64,000 nt of DNA from Dethiosulfovibrio salsuginis (lineage in GTDB: Bacteria > Synergistota > Synergistia > Synergistales > Dethiosulfovibrionaceae). The stretch covers positions 1 through 64,000 of the forward strand of contig NZ_FXBB01000010.1 of assembly GCF_900177735.1 (NCBI RefSeq), written 5' to 3'. Made by a program: the position numbers and the translations under genes. The notes beneath the pieces were generated by a model. The model was not told where the DNA came from and ran no database searches. It was given only the letters and a program-made list of their open reading frames with translations. The number at the start of each line of letters is the position of its first letter. Position 1 is the first letter of the stretch. Positions 1-13,480 of this stretch are shown here, piece by piece.

Positions 1-1107
<1,107 letters not shown>

Positions 1108-1135
1108 TTGGATGTCCCTCCTAGATTGAAAACTC

Positions 1136-3202
1136 TTATTTTTTAAGTATTTCTTCCGCTACGCTGTTAGGAACCGCTTCGTAGTGGTCGAACTGCATGG
1201 TGTAGGTGGCACGACCGGAGGTCTTGCTTCTGATGTCGGTAGCGTAACCAAACATCTCTCCGAGGGGGACGTAGGCCTTTATAGCCCTGGCGTTTCCTCT
1301 GATATCCATGCCTTCCACACGACCACGGCGGGAGGACAGGTCTCCCATAACGTCTCCGACGTAATCCTCAGGGGTTACTACCTCAACAAACATGACAGGC
1401 TCCATCAGGGTCGGACCGGCTTTTCTCATCGCCTCTTTGAAAGCCATGGAGGCGGCGATCTTAAAGGCCATTTCGGAGCTGTCGACGTCGTGGTAGCTTC
1501 CGTAGACGAGCTGGACCTTCACGCCTATGACGGGGAATCCGCCGAGAATACCGTTGGTGAGGGATTCCTCAATTCCCTTCTGTACTGCGGGAATGTAGTC
1601 TCTGGGGATCACTCCACCGACAATCTTGTCCTCGAAGAGGAAGCCTTTGCCGTCCTCTAGGGGCTCCATGTTTATAACCACGTCGCCGTACTGGCCTCTA
1701 CCGCCGCTCTGACGGACGAATTTGCCCTGCACATCGGTGACCGCTCTGGTGATAGCCTCTCTGTAGGCGACCTGGGGACGTCCGACGTTGACGTCGGCTT
1801 TGAACTCTCTCTTTAGGCGATCGACTATGATGTCGAGGTGAAGCTCGCCCATGCCGGATATGACGGTCTGTCCGGTTTCCTCGTCGTTGCGGACGACGAA
1901 AGTCGGGTCCTCTTCGGCCAGGGAGATGAGTCCTTTGGACATTTTATCTTTGTCCGCCTGGGACATAGGCTCAACGGCCAGAGAGATAACCGGCTCAGGG
2001 AAGACCAAGGACTCAAGCACTATAGGAGCCTTTTCGTCACAGAGGGTGTCTCCGGTTCTGGTCGCTTTAAGACCGGGGATAGCGACTATCATGCCTGCCC
2101 CAGCTTCGTCTATGTCGGTCCTCTTGTTGGAGTGCATCTGGAGGATTCGACCGACTCTTTCTTTCTTCCTGCTGGTCGGGTTATAAAGGGACATACCGGA
2201 CTTCAGCATACCGGAGTATATACGGCAGAAGGTCAGTTTACCCACGAACGGGTCAACCGCTACCTTGAAAGCCAGTATGGATACCGGCTCGCTTACGTCG
2301 GCGTGTCTCTCCATCTCGGAGCCATCGTCAGGATCTTCGCCTTTTATGGCGGGGAGATCCATGGGGCTCGGAAGGTAGGCCACAACGGCGTCGAGAAGGG
2401 GCTGAACTCCTTTGTTTTTAAAGGCAGTCCCACACATAGCGGGGATTATATCCAGAGCTATGGTGCTCTTTCTGATGGCGGCCGTTATCATGTCGTTAGG
2501 AACTGGCTCGCCCTCTAGGAAGAGAGACATTATGTCCTCGTCGAAATCGGCGAGGGCCTCTATCATAGAGTCCCTGTAGAGCTTGGCGTCGTCCAGCATC
2601 TCTGCCGGTATCTCCTGCACTGAGGGATCGCCTCCGATGTTGTCGGAGAAGACCATGGCTTTCATCTCTATCAGGTCAACTACGCCTTTGAAGCTGTCCT
2701 CAGACCCTATGGGGAGCTGAAGGGGGACCGCTCTGGCACCGAGCCGATCTTTGAGCTGATCGACTACGCTGAGGAAGTTGGCACCGACACGGTCCATCTT
2801 GTTGACGAAAGCTATACGGGGGACGTGGTACTTGTCCGCCTGACGCCATACGGTCTCCGACTGAGGCTCAACTCCACCGACAGCACAGAACACTGATACC
2901 GCTCCGTCGAGGACTCTCATAGAGCGTTCGACCTCTACGGTAAAATCCACGTGGCCGGGCGTATCAATAACGTTGATGTTATGGCCCTTCCATTGACAGG
3001 TGGTAGCAGCTGAAGTGATGGTAATGCCTCTCTCCCGCTCCTGCTCCATCCAGTCCATGGTGGCCGCGCCTTCGTGAACTTCACCGATCTTGTAGCTTTT
3101 ACCGGTGTAGAACAGGATACGCTCGGTGGTTGTGGTCTTACCGGCATCGATATGAGCGGCAATACCTATATTTCTTATTTTATGTAGATCCATTCCAGCC
3201 AT
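1136..3202 (-). CDS. fusA: Elongation factor G
   Basis: EF-G drives GTP-dependent translocation of tRNAs and mRNA. The protein has the P loop [10 protein letters not shown] near residue 16, DTPGHVDF and NKMD motifs, followed by domains II-V, and ends close to the usual length (688 residues). An in-frame GTG exists at 3211, but the ATG at 3202 is preferred: AGGTG sits 6 nt before it, whereas that same AGGTG would overlap the GTG. It lies between rpsG and tuf in the classical str order. Confidence 0.98.
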   Translation of the reverse strand: MAGMDLHKIRNIGIAAHIDAGKTTTTERILFYTGKSYKIGEVHEGAATMDWMEQERERGITITSAATTCQWKGHNINVIDTPGHVDFTVEVERSMRVLDGAVSVFCAVGGVEPQSETVWRQADKYHVPRIAFVNKMDRVGANFLSVVDQLKDRLGARAVPLQLPIGSEDSFKGVVDLIEMKAMVFSDNIGGDPSVQEIPAEMLDDAKLYRDSMIEALADFDEDIMSLFLEGEPVPNDMITAAIRKSTIALDIIPAMCGTAFKNKGVQPLLDAVVAYLPSPMDLPAIKGEDPDDGSEMERHADVSEPVSILAFKVAVDPFVGKLTFCRIYSGMLKSGMSLYNPTSRKKERVGRILQMHSNKRTDIDEAGAGMIVAIPGLKATRTGDTLCDEKAPIVLESLVFPEPVISLAVEPMSQADKDKMSKGLISLAEEDPTFVVRNDEETGQTVISGMGELHLDIIVDRLKREFKADVNVGRPQVAYREAITRAVTDVQGKFVRQSGGRGQYGDVVINMEPLEDGKGFLFEDKIVGGVIPRDYIPAVQKGIEESLTNGILGGFPVIGVKVQLVYGSYHDVDSSEMAFKIAASMAFKEAMRKAGPTLMEPVMFVEVVTPEDYVGDVMGDLSSRRGRVEGMDIRGNARAIKAYVPLGEMFGYATDIRSKTSGRATYTMQFDHYEAVPNSVAEEILKK

Positions 3203-3252
3203 TATAATCACCTAGGACACATAACGTTGACTGACGAGCATGTCGGCCAGTG

Positions 3253-3735
<483 letters not shown>

Positions 3736-3745
3736 TTAAAAAAAC

Positions 3746-4120
3746 CTAGGACTTGGGGCGACGGGCGCCGTACTTGGAACGGCTCCTACGACGACCTTCG
3801 ACTCCGCCGCAGTCAAGGGTTCCACGGACGATGTGATAACGCACACCGGGAAGGTCCTTGACTCGACCACCCCTGACCAGAACCACCGAGTGCTCCTGCA
3901 GGTTATGGCCTACACCGGGAATATACGAGGTTACCTCAATTCCGTTGGTCAGCCTTACACGGGCGACCTTACGGAGAGCCGAGTTCGGCTTTTTGGGGGT
4001 AACGGTGTATACCCTGGTACAGACCCCTCTTCGTGCCGGACAGTTCTGCAGAGCGGGAGAGTCGGACTTCTGGGTCTTCTCTACCCTGCCCTTACGAACT
4101 AACTGATTAATTGTTGGCAC
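3746..4120 (-). CDS. rpsL: 30S ribosomal protein S12
   Basis: S12 sits at the decoding centre of the 30S subunit and affects accuracy and streptomycin response. The 124-residue protein is standard length and carries KKPNSALRK and the [12 protein letters not shown] loop, both with the usual lysines, so nothing suggests a streptomycin-resistant form. Translation begins at GTG (4120), with GGAGG a few bases upstream. It follows the L7Ae-type gene and precedes rpsG. Confidence 0.98.
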   Translation of the reverse strand: MPTINQLVRKGRVEKTQKSDSPALQNCPARRGVCTRVYTVTPKKPNSALRKVARVRLTNGIEVTSYIPGVGHNLQEHSVVLVRGGRVKDLPGVRYHIVRGTLDCGGVEGRRRSRSKYGARRPKS

Positions 4121-4153
4121 TATGTTCCCTCCTTCCAGAGATTCTCTATGCTG

Positions 4154-4411
4154 TTAACAGCGGTTCTTCCGCTGTAAAGCCGCTGTAGCTGCGCCTCTGG
4201 ATATGGCGCAGGCCCTGCCCAGTTCTACCATCGTCCCCACCTGTTCAACGGGAATTCCCTGAGAACCAGCTAAGGACAGGATGTCGGAAAGTATCGAGTC
4301 GTCGGCATCCTCAGCGACGAAAATCTTTTCGACGTTGCCTTTCAGTAGCTCTCTACGAACCTGACTAAGACCTATAAACCTTTTTCCTTCAGCCAGTTCT
4401 TGAACAGCCAT
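4154..4411 (-). CDS. L7Ae/L30e-family RNA-binding protein (YbxF/RplGB-like)
   Basis: A small protein of 85 residues belonging to the L7Ae/L30e/Gadd45 fold, which binds kink-turn RNAs. The central segment (KIFVAEDADDSILSDIL) and the later GRACAISRGAAT segment fit the family. In Firmicutes a paralogue (YbxF) sits in the same place, between rpoC and rpsL, and binds K-turns or the ribosome. Here the position is identical, which supports the call. It is the first gene after a strong promoter at 4442-4470. Its physiological target cannot be read from the sequence. Confidence 0.88.
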   Translation of the reverse strand: MAVQELAEGKRFIGLSQVRRELLKGNVEKIFVAEDADDSILSDILSLAGSQGIPVEQVGTMVELGRACAISRGAATAALQRKNRC

Positions 4412-4441
4412 TTAAGACCTCCTGTGCACAGGCACCGAGCA

Positions 4442-4470
4442 ATAATACCAATGACCTGGTGCTATGTCAA
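4442..4470 (-). promoter_or_regulatory. Sigma-70 promoter ahead of L7Ae-rpsL-rpsG-fusA-tuf
   Basis: Read on the minus strand, a perfect -35 TTGACA (4465-4470) is followed after exactly 17 nt by the -10 hexamer TATTAT (4442-4447), 31 bp before the L7Ae start codon. It would let the str operon be transcribed independently of rpoBC. The 17-bp spacer is largely occupied by one arm of an inverted repeat (see next entry). Confidence 0.8.
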
Positions 4471-4494
4471 GAAATATCGCACCCAGGTCATTGG
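4448..4494. repeat. 15-bp inverted repeat overlapping the str promoter
   Basis: CCAATGACCTGGTGC (4448-4462) and its reverse complement with one extra base (4479-4494) form a near-perfect 15-bp inverted repeat around 16 nt. One arm fills the promoter spacer and the other lies just upstream of the -35 box. It may be an operator for a dimeric regulator, or, in read-through RNA from rpoC, a stable hairpin. No T tract follows, so it is not a standard terminator. Confidence 0.75.
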
Positions 4495-4517
4495 CATATC
4501 TAATTTAGCCCCGTTTT

Positions 4518-7500
4518 CTAGGCTTTTTTATCTTTAATCTCTAAGGTCCTGAAGGATTCAACCCCTGTTCCCGCTGGTATGAGGTGACCTATAATTACGT
4601 TTTCCTTCAAGCCGACCAATCCGTCGACCTGACATCTCACCGCAGCTCCAGCCAGTACCTGAGCGGTTTGCTGGAAGGATGCCGCACTCAGGAAGCTGTC
4701 GGTGGCGAGGGCCGCTTTGGTTATTCCGTGGATAAATTTACGGCACTCAGGTGCCTGTCTCAGTTTACGGACAAAGGTCACCCTGGAGATGATCGATCTG
4801 CTTTCGGTGTGACAGAAGACCGGCCTTAGGACCAGTTCCTCCAGGTTAGCGGAGACCAGGGAGTCGAGGACGGCTTTATTTATCTCCTGTCCTCCGTCGA
4901 CTACAGTGACTCCATCGATCTCAATACTCTCGAGCAATATCTTGCCGTAACATTTATCCGCTATAACGTCTTTTATCACGGTCTGCCTGGATACTATCTC
5001 GTCATCCATGGAGATAGCCGCCAACTGGCCTTCGATTAAGCCTCTTACTATACTTCCATCGACTATAGGAGGCTGAGAAGGCAGGGCGTTGCCCTGATCG
5101 TCGATGGCCTGCCTGAGAGGTCTACCCCATATTTTGGCGAGCAACCTTTCCTGCATGGCATCGGCCAGGTTGACCCTCTCTATGCCTTTCCATATCTTTA
5201 TGGCGGAAATGTCGCTCATCTTTATGAGCTGAGCGATCTCTTCGGTTACTATCTGATCCTTTGCCGCAAGAACCTGGCCTTCCGATACGACGTCTTCCGC
5301 AAGGTAGGCCACATCGATAAGCTTATCGACCTCTTCTGCGTCTCTTACCCTTATGGGTCTCGGCTCCTCGGAGGTTACGACCGAAAGCTGTCCCAGGGTA
5401 AGAGGCTGTCCAGCCTCTACGATCCGCCCATCCCTAGCTTCAAAGGGCTCTATCAGTTCAAACCCCTTCATTTCCTTTCGGAATGAGGCTTCTCCGACGA
5501 TAACCCTCAAAGGTCCAGCCTCGTCGGTCATGTCTATTTCCGTCAAAGAGGCTCCAGGGACTAAAATAGATCTTATCAGCTCTTCGTCGAGAGGGTCGCC
5601 TTTTCTCTTGCCCAGATCGTTCTTGCCAGCACCGACCAATCCGTTGAAGGCCTTTCCAGAGAATATCTTTATGGCCTCGTGGATGTTGTTCTCGTTCTCC
5701 TGCTCGATCACCGAGGCTTCCGCTTCGACGTCACCGGCCCAGACCAGGTCTCCGGCGACAAAGGCGGTGTCCCCTTCGTCTATTACCTTGACCCTGTTGA
5801 CCGGAGCCACCTTACGGAGTATTACCTCTATGTGTTTGTTGTTGATGGAGACACCCTGGGAACGGTAGACCTCCTGGATGCTGTCGACGAGGTATTTCTG
5901 GACAGAGTCCTGTCCAACCACCTCTAGAAGCTGCTGAGGATCGATGTATCCCTCGGTTAGCTTCTGGGTCTTTGTGACGTTTTGCCCCTCTTCGACCAGG
6001 AGGTTCTGGTTGGAGGGGATGTTATAGGCTATTTTAGAGTCATGCTCCTGATCGTCAGGAATTATAATGACCTTTCTCTTGCCCTCCATTTCCCTTATCT
6101 CTGAGACTTTGCCGTCCACTCCCGCCAATACAGCCACTTTTTTAGGCCTTCTGGCCTCGAAGAGCTGTTCGATTCGAGGAAGACCCTGGGTGATGTCCTC
6201 TCCGGAGATTCGGACCCCTCCGGTGTGGAAGGTCCTCATGGTGAGCTGGGTGCCGGGCTCTCCAATAGACTGAGCAGCGACGACTCCGACCGCTTCTCCT
6301 ATATCCACGGTCCGCCTCGTAGCAAGGTCGGTTCCGTAACATTTCTGACAGATTCCGTGTCTGGTTACACAGCTCATAGGGCTTCTTACCCAGACCTCTT
6401 TCAGGCCATAACGGTCGATCTCCTCCGCCAGAGTTGGGGTTATGAGATCCCCTTTAGGTACTATTACCTTTCCGTCGGATGGGGAGATCACGTCCCTAAG
6501 GGCGGTTCTACCGGAGAGCCTTTCGCTTATCGGTATGACGATTTTTCCGTCGCTCTCCAGAGGCTCTATTTTTACCCCCTGCTCCGTTCCGCAATCCACC
6601 TCGGTTATAATGACGTCCTGAGCTACGTCCACGAGACGACGGGTTAGATATCCCGACTTAGCGGTACGAAGGGCGGTGTCCGCCAGTCCTTTTCTCGCTC
6701 CGTGGGTGGATATAAAGTACTCCAACATGTTCATTCCCTCACGGAAGTTACTGGTTATAGGGTAGTCGATGATTCGACCGGTAGGATCGGCCATCAGGCC
6801 TCTTATGCCAGCCATCTGGGCGAGCTGTCCTTTACTTCCTCTAGCACCGGAGTCGACCATCATCCTGACGGGATTATCGTGGTGCATATGGCCGAGAATA
6901 GCGTCACCGACGTCGGCGGCAGCTTTAGACCATAGGATCTCTTTTTGAAGAAGATATTCATCTTCATTTAAGATACCCATTTCGTACTGATCTCTGATTT
7001 CGTCGTCCTCGACTAAGGAGTCTTTTACGACCTTAGCTTTTTCCTCAGGAACGATAACGTCGGTGATGCAGAAACTGAGGCCGCTTAAGGTAGCCCAACG
7101 ATATCCCAGATCTTTTATGGAGTCCAGAAGCTCTACCATCTCCTGCCGAGTAACCATGTCGTATCCGATATCCAGCAGTTTAGAGACGTCTTTTTTGCCT
7201 AGCTGTCCGTCCAGGAACCTGATGTTCCTGGGAAGATGGCTGTTGAAGAGAACCCTGCCAGGAGAGGTCTCTATCCATCTTTTGCCTTCGTCGACGAAGG
7301 AGATTCCCCACTGAGGTTCCTGATCGGACCAGTCTTTCCAATCTTTGTTCCAGCGAAGCCTTATTTTTGCGTTGACGTGAACGACTCCATGGTCCAGTGC
7401 GCTGAGGACGTCATCAAAGTTCTTGAAGTAGAGCCCTTCTCCGGTCATTCCTTCCCTTTTGTTGGTCAGATAGTATATACCTAAAACCATGTCCTGAGCT

Positions 7501-9500
7501 GGAGCGACTATAGGCTTTCCGCTGGCGGGAGAAAGTATGTTGTTCGCCGCCAACATGAGCATTCTGGCCTCCGCCTGAGCCTCAACGGAAAGAGGGACGT
7601 GAACGGCCATCTGGTCTCCGTCGAAGTCGGCGTTAAAGGCGGTGCAGACCAGAGGATGCAGTCTTATTGCCTTTCCTTCCATGAGGACCGGCTCAAAGGC
7701 CTGGATACCGAGGCGGTGAAGGGTAGGAGCACGGTTTAGCATCACTGGATGATCTTTTATTATCTCCTCCAGCATGCCCCAAATTTCCTCTTTGCCCCTT
7801 TCTATCATCCTTTTTCCGCTTTTTACGTTAGGAGCTATTCCCTGCTCTACAAGCTGATGTATGACAAAGGGCTTGAAGAGCTCCAGGGCCATCTGTTTAG
7901 GTAGACCACACTGATAGATTTTCAGGCTTGGACCTATGGTTATAACCGATCTCCCCGAGTAGTCGACCCGTTTCCCCAGAAGGTTCTGACGGAAACGACC
8001 TTTTTTGCCCCTCAGAAGGTCGGAGAGGCTCTTAAGAGGTCTGTTGCCCGCTCCTAAGACCGCTTTCCCCATTCTGCCGTTGTCTATGAGAGCGTCGACG
8101 GATTCCTGGAGCATTCGCTTTTCGTTTCGGACTATTATCTCCGGCGCCCTGAGTTCCTGTAGCTTTCTAAGGCGGTTGTTTCTGTTTATGACCCTTCGGT
8201 AGAGGTCGTTGAGGTCGGAGGTGGCAAACCTTCCTCCGTCAAGCTGGACCATAGGACGGAGATCCGGCGGTATGACCGGTAGAACCTCAAGGACCATCGA
8301 CTGAGCCTGGCAGAAGCCTTTACGGAAGTCCTCGACGACCTGGAGCCTTTTGACGACCTTACGCCGCTTCTGACCGCTGGTCTCGGAGAGCTCTTCCCTG
8401 AGGGCCTGAGCCAGGTGGTTCATGTCCATAGAGTCGAGCATATCTCGAACTCCCTCCGCACCGATTCCGGCTCGGAATTTTTTATCGTAGTTAGAGCAAA
8501 GATGCTGTTCCCGGTCTATGACGACGTCTCCGTCCTCAAAGGGAGATTCTCCTCCCGATATGACCAGGAAACAGGGATCCTCCACGACTACGGTCTCAAG
8601 CTGGGCGACGAATTTATCCTGGTATCTCTGATGGAAGAGGTTATACTCGCTGGTGGAGACCACATCGCCTTTAGCAAAGGGCAACTTTGCCACCGAGGTA
8701 ACAACAAAACCATCCTGGTTTCCCGCCATGGCCCTGCGGACGGACAGAGAGCTACCGCTATCTCTGAGTCTCTCGCATTCCCCTCCCGATATGACCTGAC
8801 CTATCTGAAGCTCCAGACCTTCATCGCAGGATTCCACGATAAACGCAGGCTCAACGGAGAAGGATTCATCTCCGTAATCACCTTTGAATCTAGCGACCTG
8901 AGAGGAGGATATAACGTCTCCCGATGTCACAGGGACATCGTCTACAGACACGATTCGGTAGGCTTCCTCAGCTTTGAATTTAGAGTCGTAATGGGCGTGA
9001 ACTCTGACCTCGCTCTCGGAGATAATAGATCCTCTTTTCGCGAGATCCGGCCTTTTTCCCTCTATGACGACCTTAAAAGCGGCCTCTCTCTTTCTTACAG
9101 GAGCAAAGTAAACGACCTTTTCGAGCATCTTGGTGGCCGTACCCAGCAGGAGGCTAAGCCTGCTGGGTATTCCTCTGAGATACCATATGTGGACCACCGG
9201 TGCGGCCAGCTCGATATGTCCCATGTGCTCTCTGCGAACCCGGTTGTCGGTAACCTCTACACCGCAACGGTCGCAGACGACTCCCTTGAACTTAGGGCCA
9301 CTTTTTTTGTATTTTCCACAGGAACACTCAAAGCTTTTGGTTGGTCCAAATATCCGCTCACAAAAAAGACCGTCTTTTTCCGGCTTTAAGGTCCTGTAGT
9401 TTATGGTCTCCGGTTTTTTGACCTCCCCTTTTGAAAGGCCACGGATCTCTTCAGGACCGGCAAGACGCACTCTGACTCCGACGATTTCACGACGAGTCAT
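4518..9500 (-). CDS. rpoC: DNA-directed RNA polymerase subunit beta' with large N-terminal insertion
   Basis: Largest subunit of RNA polymerase and holder of the catalytic Mg. The protein has 1660 residues, longer than the roughly 1200-1400 of E. coli or Bacillus. The N-terminal zinc ribbon is at about residues 59-79 (CSCGK...CDRCG), the catalytic NADFDGDQ at 623-630, and a second zinc cluster ([11 protein letters not shown]) in the C-terminal half. About 210 residues (roughly 134-345) are inserted between the zinc ribbon region and the start of the conserved core, and contain about five repeats of a G-(D/S/Q)-V/I-I/V-S type unit. Thermus and Thermotoga carry comparable insertions of sandwich-barrel type. 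It begins 2 bp after rpoB. Confidence 0.97.
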   Translation of the reverse strand: MTRREIVGVRVRLAGPEEIRGLSKGEVKKPETINYRTLKPEKDGLFCERIFGPTKSFECSCGKYKKSGPKFKGVVCDRCGVEVTDNRVRREHMGHIELAAPVVHIWYLRGIPSRLSLLLGTATKMLEKVVYFAPVRKREAAFKVVIEGKRPDLAKRGSIISESEVRVHAHYDSKFKAEEAYRIVSVDDVPVTSGDVISSSQVARFKGDYGDESFSVEPAFIVESCDEGLELQIGQVISGGECERLRDSGSSLSVRRAMAGNQDGFVVTSVAKLPFAKGDVVSTSEYNLFHQRYQDKFVAQLETVVVEDPCFLVISGGESPFEDGDVVIDREQHLCSNYDKKFRAGIGAEGVRDMLDSMDMNHLAQALREELSETSGQKRRKVVKRLQVVEDFRKGFCQAQSMVLEVLPVIPPDLRPMVQLDGGRFATSDLNDLYRRVINRNNRLRKLQELRAPEIIVRNEKRMLQESVDALIDNGRMGKAVLGAGNRPLKSLSDLLRGKKGRFRQNLLGKRVDYSGRSVITIGPSLKIYQCGLPKQMALELFKPFVIHQLVEQGIAPNVKSGKRMIERGKEEIWGMLEEIIKDHPVMLNRAPTLHRLGIQAFEPVLMEGKAIRLHPLVCTAFNADFDGDQMAVHVPLSVEAQAEARMLMLAANNILSPASGKPIVAPAQDMVLGIYYLTNKREGMTGEGLYFKNFDDVLSALDHGVVHVNAKIRLRWNKDWKDWSDQEPQWGISFVDEGKRWIETSPGRVLFNSHLPRNIRFLDGQLGKKDVSKLLDIGYDMVTRQEMVELLDSIKDLGYRWATLSGLSFCITDVIVPEEKAKVVKDSLVEDDEIRDQYEMGILNEDEYLLQKEILWSKAAADVGDAILGHMHHDNPVRMMVDSGARGSKGQLAQMAGIRGLMADPTGRIIDYPITSNFREGMNMLEYFISTHGARKGLADTALRTAKSGYLTRRLVDVAQDVIITEVDCGTEQGVKIEPLESDGKIVIPISERLSGRTALRDVISPSDGKVIVPKGDLITPTLAEEIDRYGLKEVWVRSPMSCVTRHGICQKCYGTDLATRRTVDIGEAVGVVAAQSIGEPGTQLTMRTFHTGGVRISGEDITQGLPRIEQLFEARRPKKVAVLAGVDGKVSEIREMEGKRKVIIIPDDQEHDSKIAYNIPSNQNLLVEEGQNVTKTQKLTEGYIDPQQLLEVVGQDSVQKYLVDSIQEVYRSQGVSINNKHIEVILRKVAPVNRVKVIDEGDTAFVAGDLVWAGDVEAEASVIEQENENNIHEAIKIFSGKAFNGLVGAGKNDLGKRKGDPLDEELIRSILVPGASLTEIDMTDEAGPLRVIVGEASFRKEMKGFELIEPFEARDGRIVEAGQPLTLGQLSVVTSEEPRPIRVRDAEEVDKLIDVAYLAEDVVSEGQVLAAKDQIVTEEIAQLIKMSDISAIKIWKGIERVNLADAMQERLLAKIWGRPLRQAIDDQGNALPSQPPIVDGSIVRGLIEGQLAAISMDDEIVSRQTVIKDVIADKCYGKILLESIEIDGVTVVDGGQEINKAVLDSLVSANLEELVLRPVFCHTESRSIISRVTFVRKLRQAPECRKFIHGITKAALATDSFLSAASFQQTAQVLAGAAVRCQVDGLVGLKENVIIGHLIPAGTGVESFRTLEIKDKKA

Positions 9501-9502
9501 CG

Positions 9503-12500
9503 TTAGCTGTCAGCTCCTTTCGCTTCTTCGTCATCGTCCTCGAAACGCAGATCCGATATGCTGTATATATCGGATATATCGGGCTCCGATTCGAATATGG
9601 AGTCGTCCAGATTTTTCTCCGATGAATCGGAGGTCTGGCAGTCTTCGACAGGACAAGGGGGTTCAAACTCTATGGCCGCGGAGGCGTTCTGTCCCTGTTC
9701 ATCCTCCTCTTCATCAGGTAGCAGAGGACCTATCGTTCCGTCGTTGTATTCTATATCTACACCAAGGCCAAGGCCTTCAAGCTCTTTGACCAAAACCTTA
9801 AAGCTCTCCGGGACGCCGGGCTTGGTGAGGTTTTGCCCTTTCACTATCTTTTCGTAGGTCTTAAGTCTTCCCCTTATGTCGTCCGATTTTACGGTCAACA
9901 TCTCCTGTAGGACGTGGGCAGCGCCGTATCCCTGAAGAGCCCAGACCTCCATCTCCCCAAACCTCTGGCCTCCAAACTGAGCTTTACCGCCTAAAGGCTG
10001 TTGGGTTATAAGGCTGTAGGGCCCTATAGATCTGGCGTGGAGCTTGTCGTCGACCAGGTGGTTCAGCTTAAGCATGTACATATAGCCTATGGTGCTCTTG
10101 TGCTCCATAGGCTCTCCGGTTCTGCCGTCGATAAGCTGCATGGTTCCACCGGAGGTCAAGGAGCTGTAGTCGGGGTTTTCCTCGCTGAGCTGCTGGAGGA
10201 GGTCGTAGACGTCCTGCTCCTGGGCCCCTTCAAACACGGGGGTAGCTATATGCCAATCGTTGGCTACCGCCACCGTCGCAAGTATGGTCTCAAGGACCTG
10301 ACCGATGTTCATTCGGCTAGGGACGCCAAGGGGGTTAAGGCAGACGTCCACAGGGGTTCCGTCGGGCAGATAGGGCATGTCCTCGACAGGAAGTATTCGA
10401 GAGACAACTCCCTTGTTACCGTGACGACCGGACATTTTGTCCCCTACGGTTATCTTCCGCAGCTGAGCGACGTATACCTTTACCACTTCGTTAACCCCAG
10501 GACTCATAGAGTCGCTGTGTTCCTCTTTATTGAGCTTTTTGACGGCTACGACTTTACCTCTGGTGCCATGAGGAACGTGAAGGGAGGTGTCTCTTACCTC
10601 TCTGGCTTTCTCTCCGAAAATAGCCCGAAGCAACTTTTCCTCAGGAGACTGGTCCGACTCCCCTTTAGGGGTAACCTTACCTACCAGGATATCCCCGGCG
10701 TTGACCTCCGCACCGACCCGCACGACACCGTGCTCGTCCAGATCCTTCAGAGCTTCTTCCCCTACGTTCGGGATGTCTCTGGTGATCTCTTCCGGTCCGA
10801 GCTTGGTGTCTCTGGCGTCCATTTCGTACTCCTCTATGTGGATGGAGGTGAAAAAGTCCTCTTTCACCATCCTCTCGCTGAGAAGTATAGCGTCTTCGTA
10901 GTTATACCCTTCCCAGGGCACAAAGGCGATGAGAACGTTTCTACCTAGGGCGAGCTCTCCTTGGTCTACGGACTGGCCGTCACCGATAATCTCACCTTTG
11001 GTGACCCTCTCTCCTTTGGTGACCAGAGGTCTTTGATGGATTATGGTCCCCTGGTTGGATCTTTTGAATTTCTGAAAGGTCATGGAACGATAAGCTCCAG
11101 AGTCGCAGCGGATCTCGACTCTGTCGGAATCGACGTAGGAGATAACACCGTCCTCAGGGGCGACAACACAGGAGCCTGAGTCTTTCGCTATTCTATACTC
11201 CATGCCCGTACCGACTCTAGGGGCCTCGGGCAAAAGCAGAGGCACCGCCTGTCTCTGCATATTAGATCCCATGAGAGCTCGGTTTGCGTCGTCGTGCTCA
11301 AGGAAGGGGATCAAGGCGGTGGAAGCCGAGACTATCTGCTTCGGCGATATGTCCAGATAATCGATCCTCTCCGGTGGGACTTCGACTATTTTCCCTCTAT
11401 ATCTAGCGTAACAAAGGGCCTCGGAAAGACGACCGGTCGATTCATCAAAGGGGGTGTTAGCCCTTCCGACGTAGGCCTCGTCCTCTTCGTCTGCGGCGAG
11501 ATATATAACGTCCTCCGGATTAAGGGACACGAAGCCATCTTTTACCGGCCTTCTAGGGGAAACCAGGAAGCCATATTCGTTTACCTTTGCATAGGTCGAG
11601 AGAGACGTAACAAGACCGATGTTAGGTCCTTCAGGGGTCTCTATAGGACAGATACGGCTATAGTGGGTGTAGTGGACGTCTCTGGCCTCAAAACCCGCTC
11701 TCTCTCTGCTGAGACCGCCAGGACCCAACGCCGAGAGACGACGACGGTGGGTGAGCTCCGAGAGAGGGTTGTTCTGATCCATGTACTGGGAAAGCTGGCC
11801 GGACCCGAAAAACTCCCTCAAGGCCGCGGAGATCGGCCTCACGTTGATGAGGTCTCGTCCCATGGCCTTGGTGAGGTCCGGCATGGTGGTCATCCTTTCC
11901 TTGGCGATCCTCTCCATACGAAGAAGGCCTATACGGATCTGATTCTGAAGCAACTCTCCTACCGATCTTACCCGTCTATTTCCGAGGTGGTCGATATCGT
12001 CGGGGAATTCCTCCGGGATGTCCGGGAACGAGAGGATATCCCTCTGTTCCTCTGTGTCCCTGAGGACTATAAGCCCTTTAACTATACGGACCATATCCTC
12101 CACAGTCAGCAACCGCCCGCTCATCGGAGCATCCAGTTTCAGCCGACGGTTGAGCTTGTAGCGACCGACCCTTCCAAGGGTGTATCTCCTGGAATCGAAG
12201 AAAAGGGTGTCAAAATATTCCTTGGCGTTCTCTATCCTGGCGGGCTCGTTGGGCCTCAGCCTCCGGAATATCTCCAGCATAGCCTCGTCGGTGTTGTCGG
12301 TAACGTCTTTCTCCAAGGTTGCGGCCAGAACGGGATTAACATTCCAAACCTTCACCCTTGAGCGATTCATCTCCCAAAGAGCCTCAAGCTGTTCTTTGCC
12401 TATGCGGCTCTCTTTTCTGATAACTATATTGCCGCCGTCGTTGACGATATTCTCAGCGAGAAGACGGCCTAGGAGCTCCTCCTCGGAGAGATCGACCTCC

Positions 12501-13174
12501 TCTATTTCCCCACCGAAGGAACGGAGGAGTTCTTCGTTTGAGGAGATCCCAAAGGCCTTGAGCAGCAAGGTTCCGGGAAGTTTTTTCTTGCTGTCGATGT
12601 TTATGTAAAGGGTATCGCCGCTTCCCATGGCGAATTCCAGCCAGGCACCTCTATCGGGAATTATCTTGGCTGTGTAGACCTCCGCCGCAGGGGCGGAATA
12701 GTCTACCTTGAAGTACACCCCCGCCGACCTGGCCAGCTGGTTGACCACGACTCTCTCGGTCCCGTTTATGATGAAGGTACCCCGCTCGGTCATCATAGGA
12801 AAATCTCCCAGGAAAATCTCTTCCTCTTTGATCTCCATGGTCTTTCTGTTGATTAACCGGATAGTGGCCCTTACGGGACGATGCCAGGTACAATCCTTTT
12901 GCTGTGCGTCCTCCTGGGTTGTCGTAGGCCTATCCAGGTAGTATCGGACAAACTCAAGTGCAAAGGAGCCGTCGTAACTCTCGATAGGGAAGATCTCGTC
13001 AAGAAGTTCCTGTAGACCGATGCTTTCCCTTTCCTCTGGATCACGGCCCTCCTGAAAAAAGCTGACGTAGGAGTCTCGCTGGACCTCGACCATGTCAGGG
13101 ATCTCAACTAGATCTCTGGCACGACCAAAGGTAAGACGGCTGCGCTTTTTGCCCACTGGTACGAATTCGGCCAT
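9503..13174 (-). CDS. rpoB: DNA-directed RNA polymerase subunit beta
   Basis: Second-largest RNA polymerase subunit, forming the active-site cleft with beta'. I place the start at ATG 13174 ([10 protein letters not shown]), giving 1223 residues; an in-frame extension to 13252 is hydrophobic, unlike the family, and overlaps the promoter. GGGAGG lies about 11 nt before this ATG. The rifampicin-binding segment contains [15 protein letters not shown] and SALGPGG with the usual sensitive-type Asp, His and Ser; the catalytic-region [12 protein letters not shown] is intact. The C-terminus ends in a long acidic tail. It is co-transcribed with rpoC. Confidence 0.98.
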   Translation of the reverse strand: MAEFVPVGKKRSRLTFGRARDLVEIPDMVEVQRDSYVSFFQEGRDPEERESIGLQELLDEIFPIESYDGSFALEFVRYYLDRPTTTQEDAQQKDCTWHRPVRATIRLINRKTMEIKEEEIFLGDFPMMTERGTFIINGTERVVVNQLARSAGVYFKVDYSAPAAEVYTAKIIPDRGAWLEFAMGSGDTLYINIDSKKKLPGTLLLKAFGISSNEELLRSFGGEIEEVDLSEEELLGRLLAENIVNDGGNIVIRKESRIGKEQLEALWEMNRSRVKVWNVNPVLAATLEKDVTDNTDEAMLEIFRRLRPNEPARIENAKEYFDTLFFDSRRYTLGRVGRYKLNRRLKLDAPMSGRLLTVEDMVRIVKGLIVLRDTEEQRDILSFPDIPEEFPDDIDHLGNRRVRSVGELLQNQIRIGLLRMERIAKERMTTMPDLTKAMGRDLINVRPISAALREFFGSGQLSQYMDQNNPLSELTHRRRLSALGPGGLSRERAGFEARDVHYTHYSRICPIETPEGPNIGLVTSLSTYAKVNEYGFLVSPRRPVKDGFVSLNPEDVIYLAADEEDEAYVGRANTPFDESTGRLSEALCYARYRGKIVEVPPERIDYLDISPKQIVSASTALIPFLEHDDANRALMGSNMQRQAVPLLLPEAPRVGTGMEYRIAKDSGSCVVAPEDGVISYVDSDRVEIRCDSGAYRSMTFQKFKRSNQGTIIHQRPLVTKGERVTKGEIIGDGQSVDQGELALGRNVLIAFVPWEGYNYEDAILLSERMVKEDFFTSIHIEEYEMDARDTKLGPEEITRDIPNVGEEALKDLDEHGVVRVGAEVNAGDILVGKVTPKGESDQSPEEKLLRAIFGEKAREVRDTSLHVPHGTRGKVVAVKKLNKEEHSDSMSPGVNEVVKVYVAQLRKITVGDKMSGRHGNKGVVSRILPVEDMPYLPDGTPVDVCLNPLGVPSRMNIGQVLETILATVAVANDWHIATPVFEGAQEQDVYDLLQQLSEENPDYSSLTSGGTMQLIDGRTGEPMEHKSTIGYMYMLKLNHLVDDKLHARSIGPYSLITQQPLGGKAQFGGQRFGEMEVWALQGYGAAHVLQEMLTVKSDDIRGRLKTYEKIVKGQNLTKPGVPESFKVLVKELEGLGLGVDIEYNDGTIGPLLPDEEEDEQGQNASAAIEFEPPCPVEDCQTSDSSEKNLDDSIFESEPDISDIYSISDLRFEDDDEEAKGADS

Positions 13175-13231
13175 AAGGCTGACGACCTCCCTATGTTTCA
13201 TAAAGTAAACTATAACAAGCTGAAGAGCAAT

Positions 13232-13260
13232 AAAATAACAAAAAGGCCGCATTATGTCAA
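13232..13260 (-). promoter_or_regulatory. Promoter of rpoBC
   Basis: On the minus strand TTGACA (13255-13260) is separated by 17 nt from TATTTT (13232-13237), about 58 bp before the rpoB ATG. Transcription from the tRNA-Leu promoter upstream could also read into rpoB, since no clear terminator separates them. Confidence 0.75.
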
Positions 13261-13321
13261 CGACACAATACGACCCGTATGCTTATCGCGATTTTGTCGC
13301 GCATTAACACCACTAAGTAGA

Positions 13322-13408
13322 TGGTGCCCGGGAGGAGACTCGAACTCCTACAGGCGTATGCCCACTAGAACCTGAATCTAGCGCGTCTACCAATTCCGCC
13401 ACCCGGGC
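13322..13408 (-). tRNA. tRNA-Leu (CAG anticodon)
   Basis: An 87-nt type II tRNA with a 7-bp acceptor stem starting GCCCGGG, a long variable arm, T loop GTTCGAGTC, and an encoded 3' CCA. The anticodon loop TTCAGGT gives anticodon CAG, reading CTG leucine codons. It sits alone between tsaC and rpoB. Confidence 0.96.
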
Positions 13409-13428
13409 CTATATCCGAAACGAAGAGT

Positions 13429-13457
13429 ATTTTACCAGTAGAAGAGGTTTTTGACAA
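13429..13457 (-). promoter_or_regulatory. Promoter of tRNA-Leu
   Basis: TTGTCA (13452-13457), a 17-nt spacer and TAAAAT (13429-13434) on the minus strand, 20 bp before the mature tRNA 5' end. Confidence 0.7.
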
Positions 13458-13480
13458 GCCCTATGGAGATAAAACTATTT

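Noticed and set aside
8415-9389. Open frame of 324 codons on the plus strand opposite rpoC
   Set aside because: Its sequence is the mirror of conserved beta' residues and shows no domain of its own.
11294-12361. Open frame of 355 codons on the plus strand opposite rpoB
   Set aside because: Antisense of conserved RpoB; no ribosome-binding site or recognised family.
13285-13302. Hairpin CGCGA...TCGCG between tRNA-Leu and rpoB considered as terminator
   Set aside because: The stem is only about 5 bp and no T tract follows it on the minus strand.
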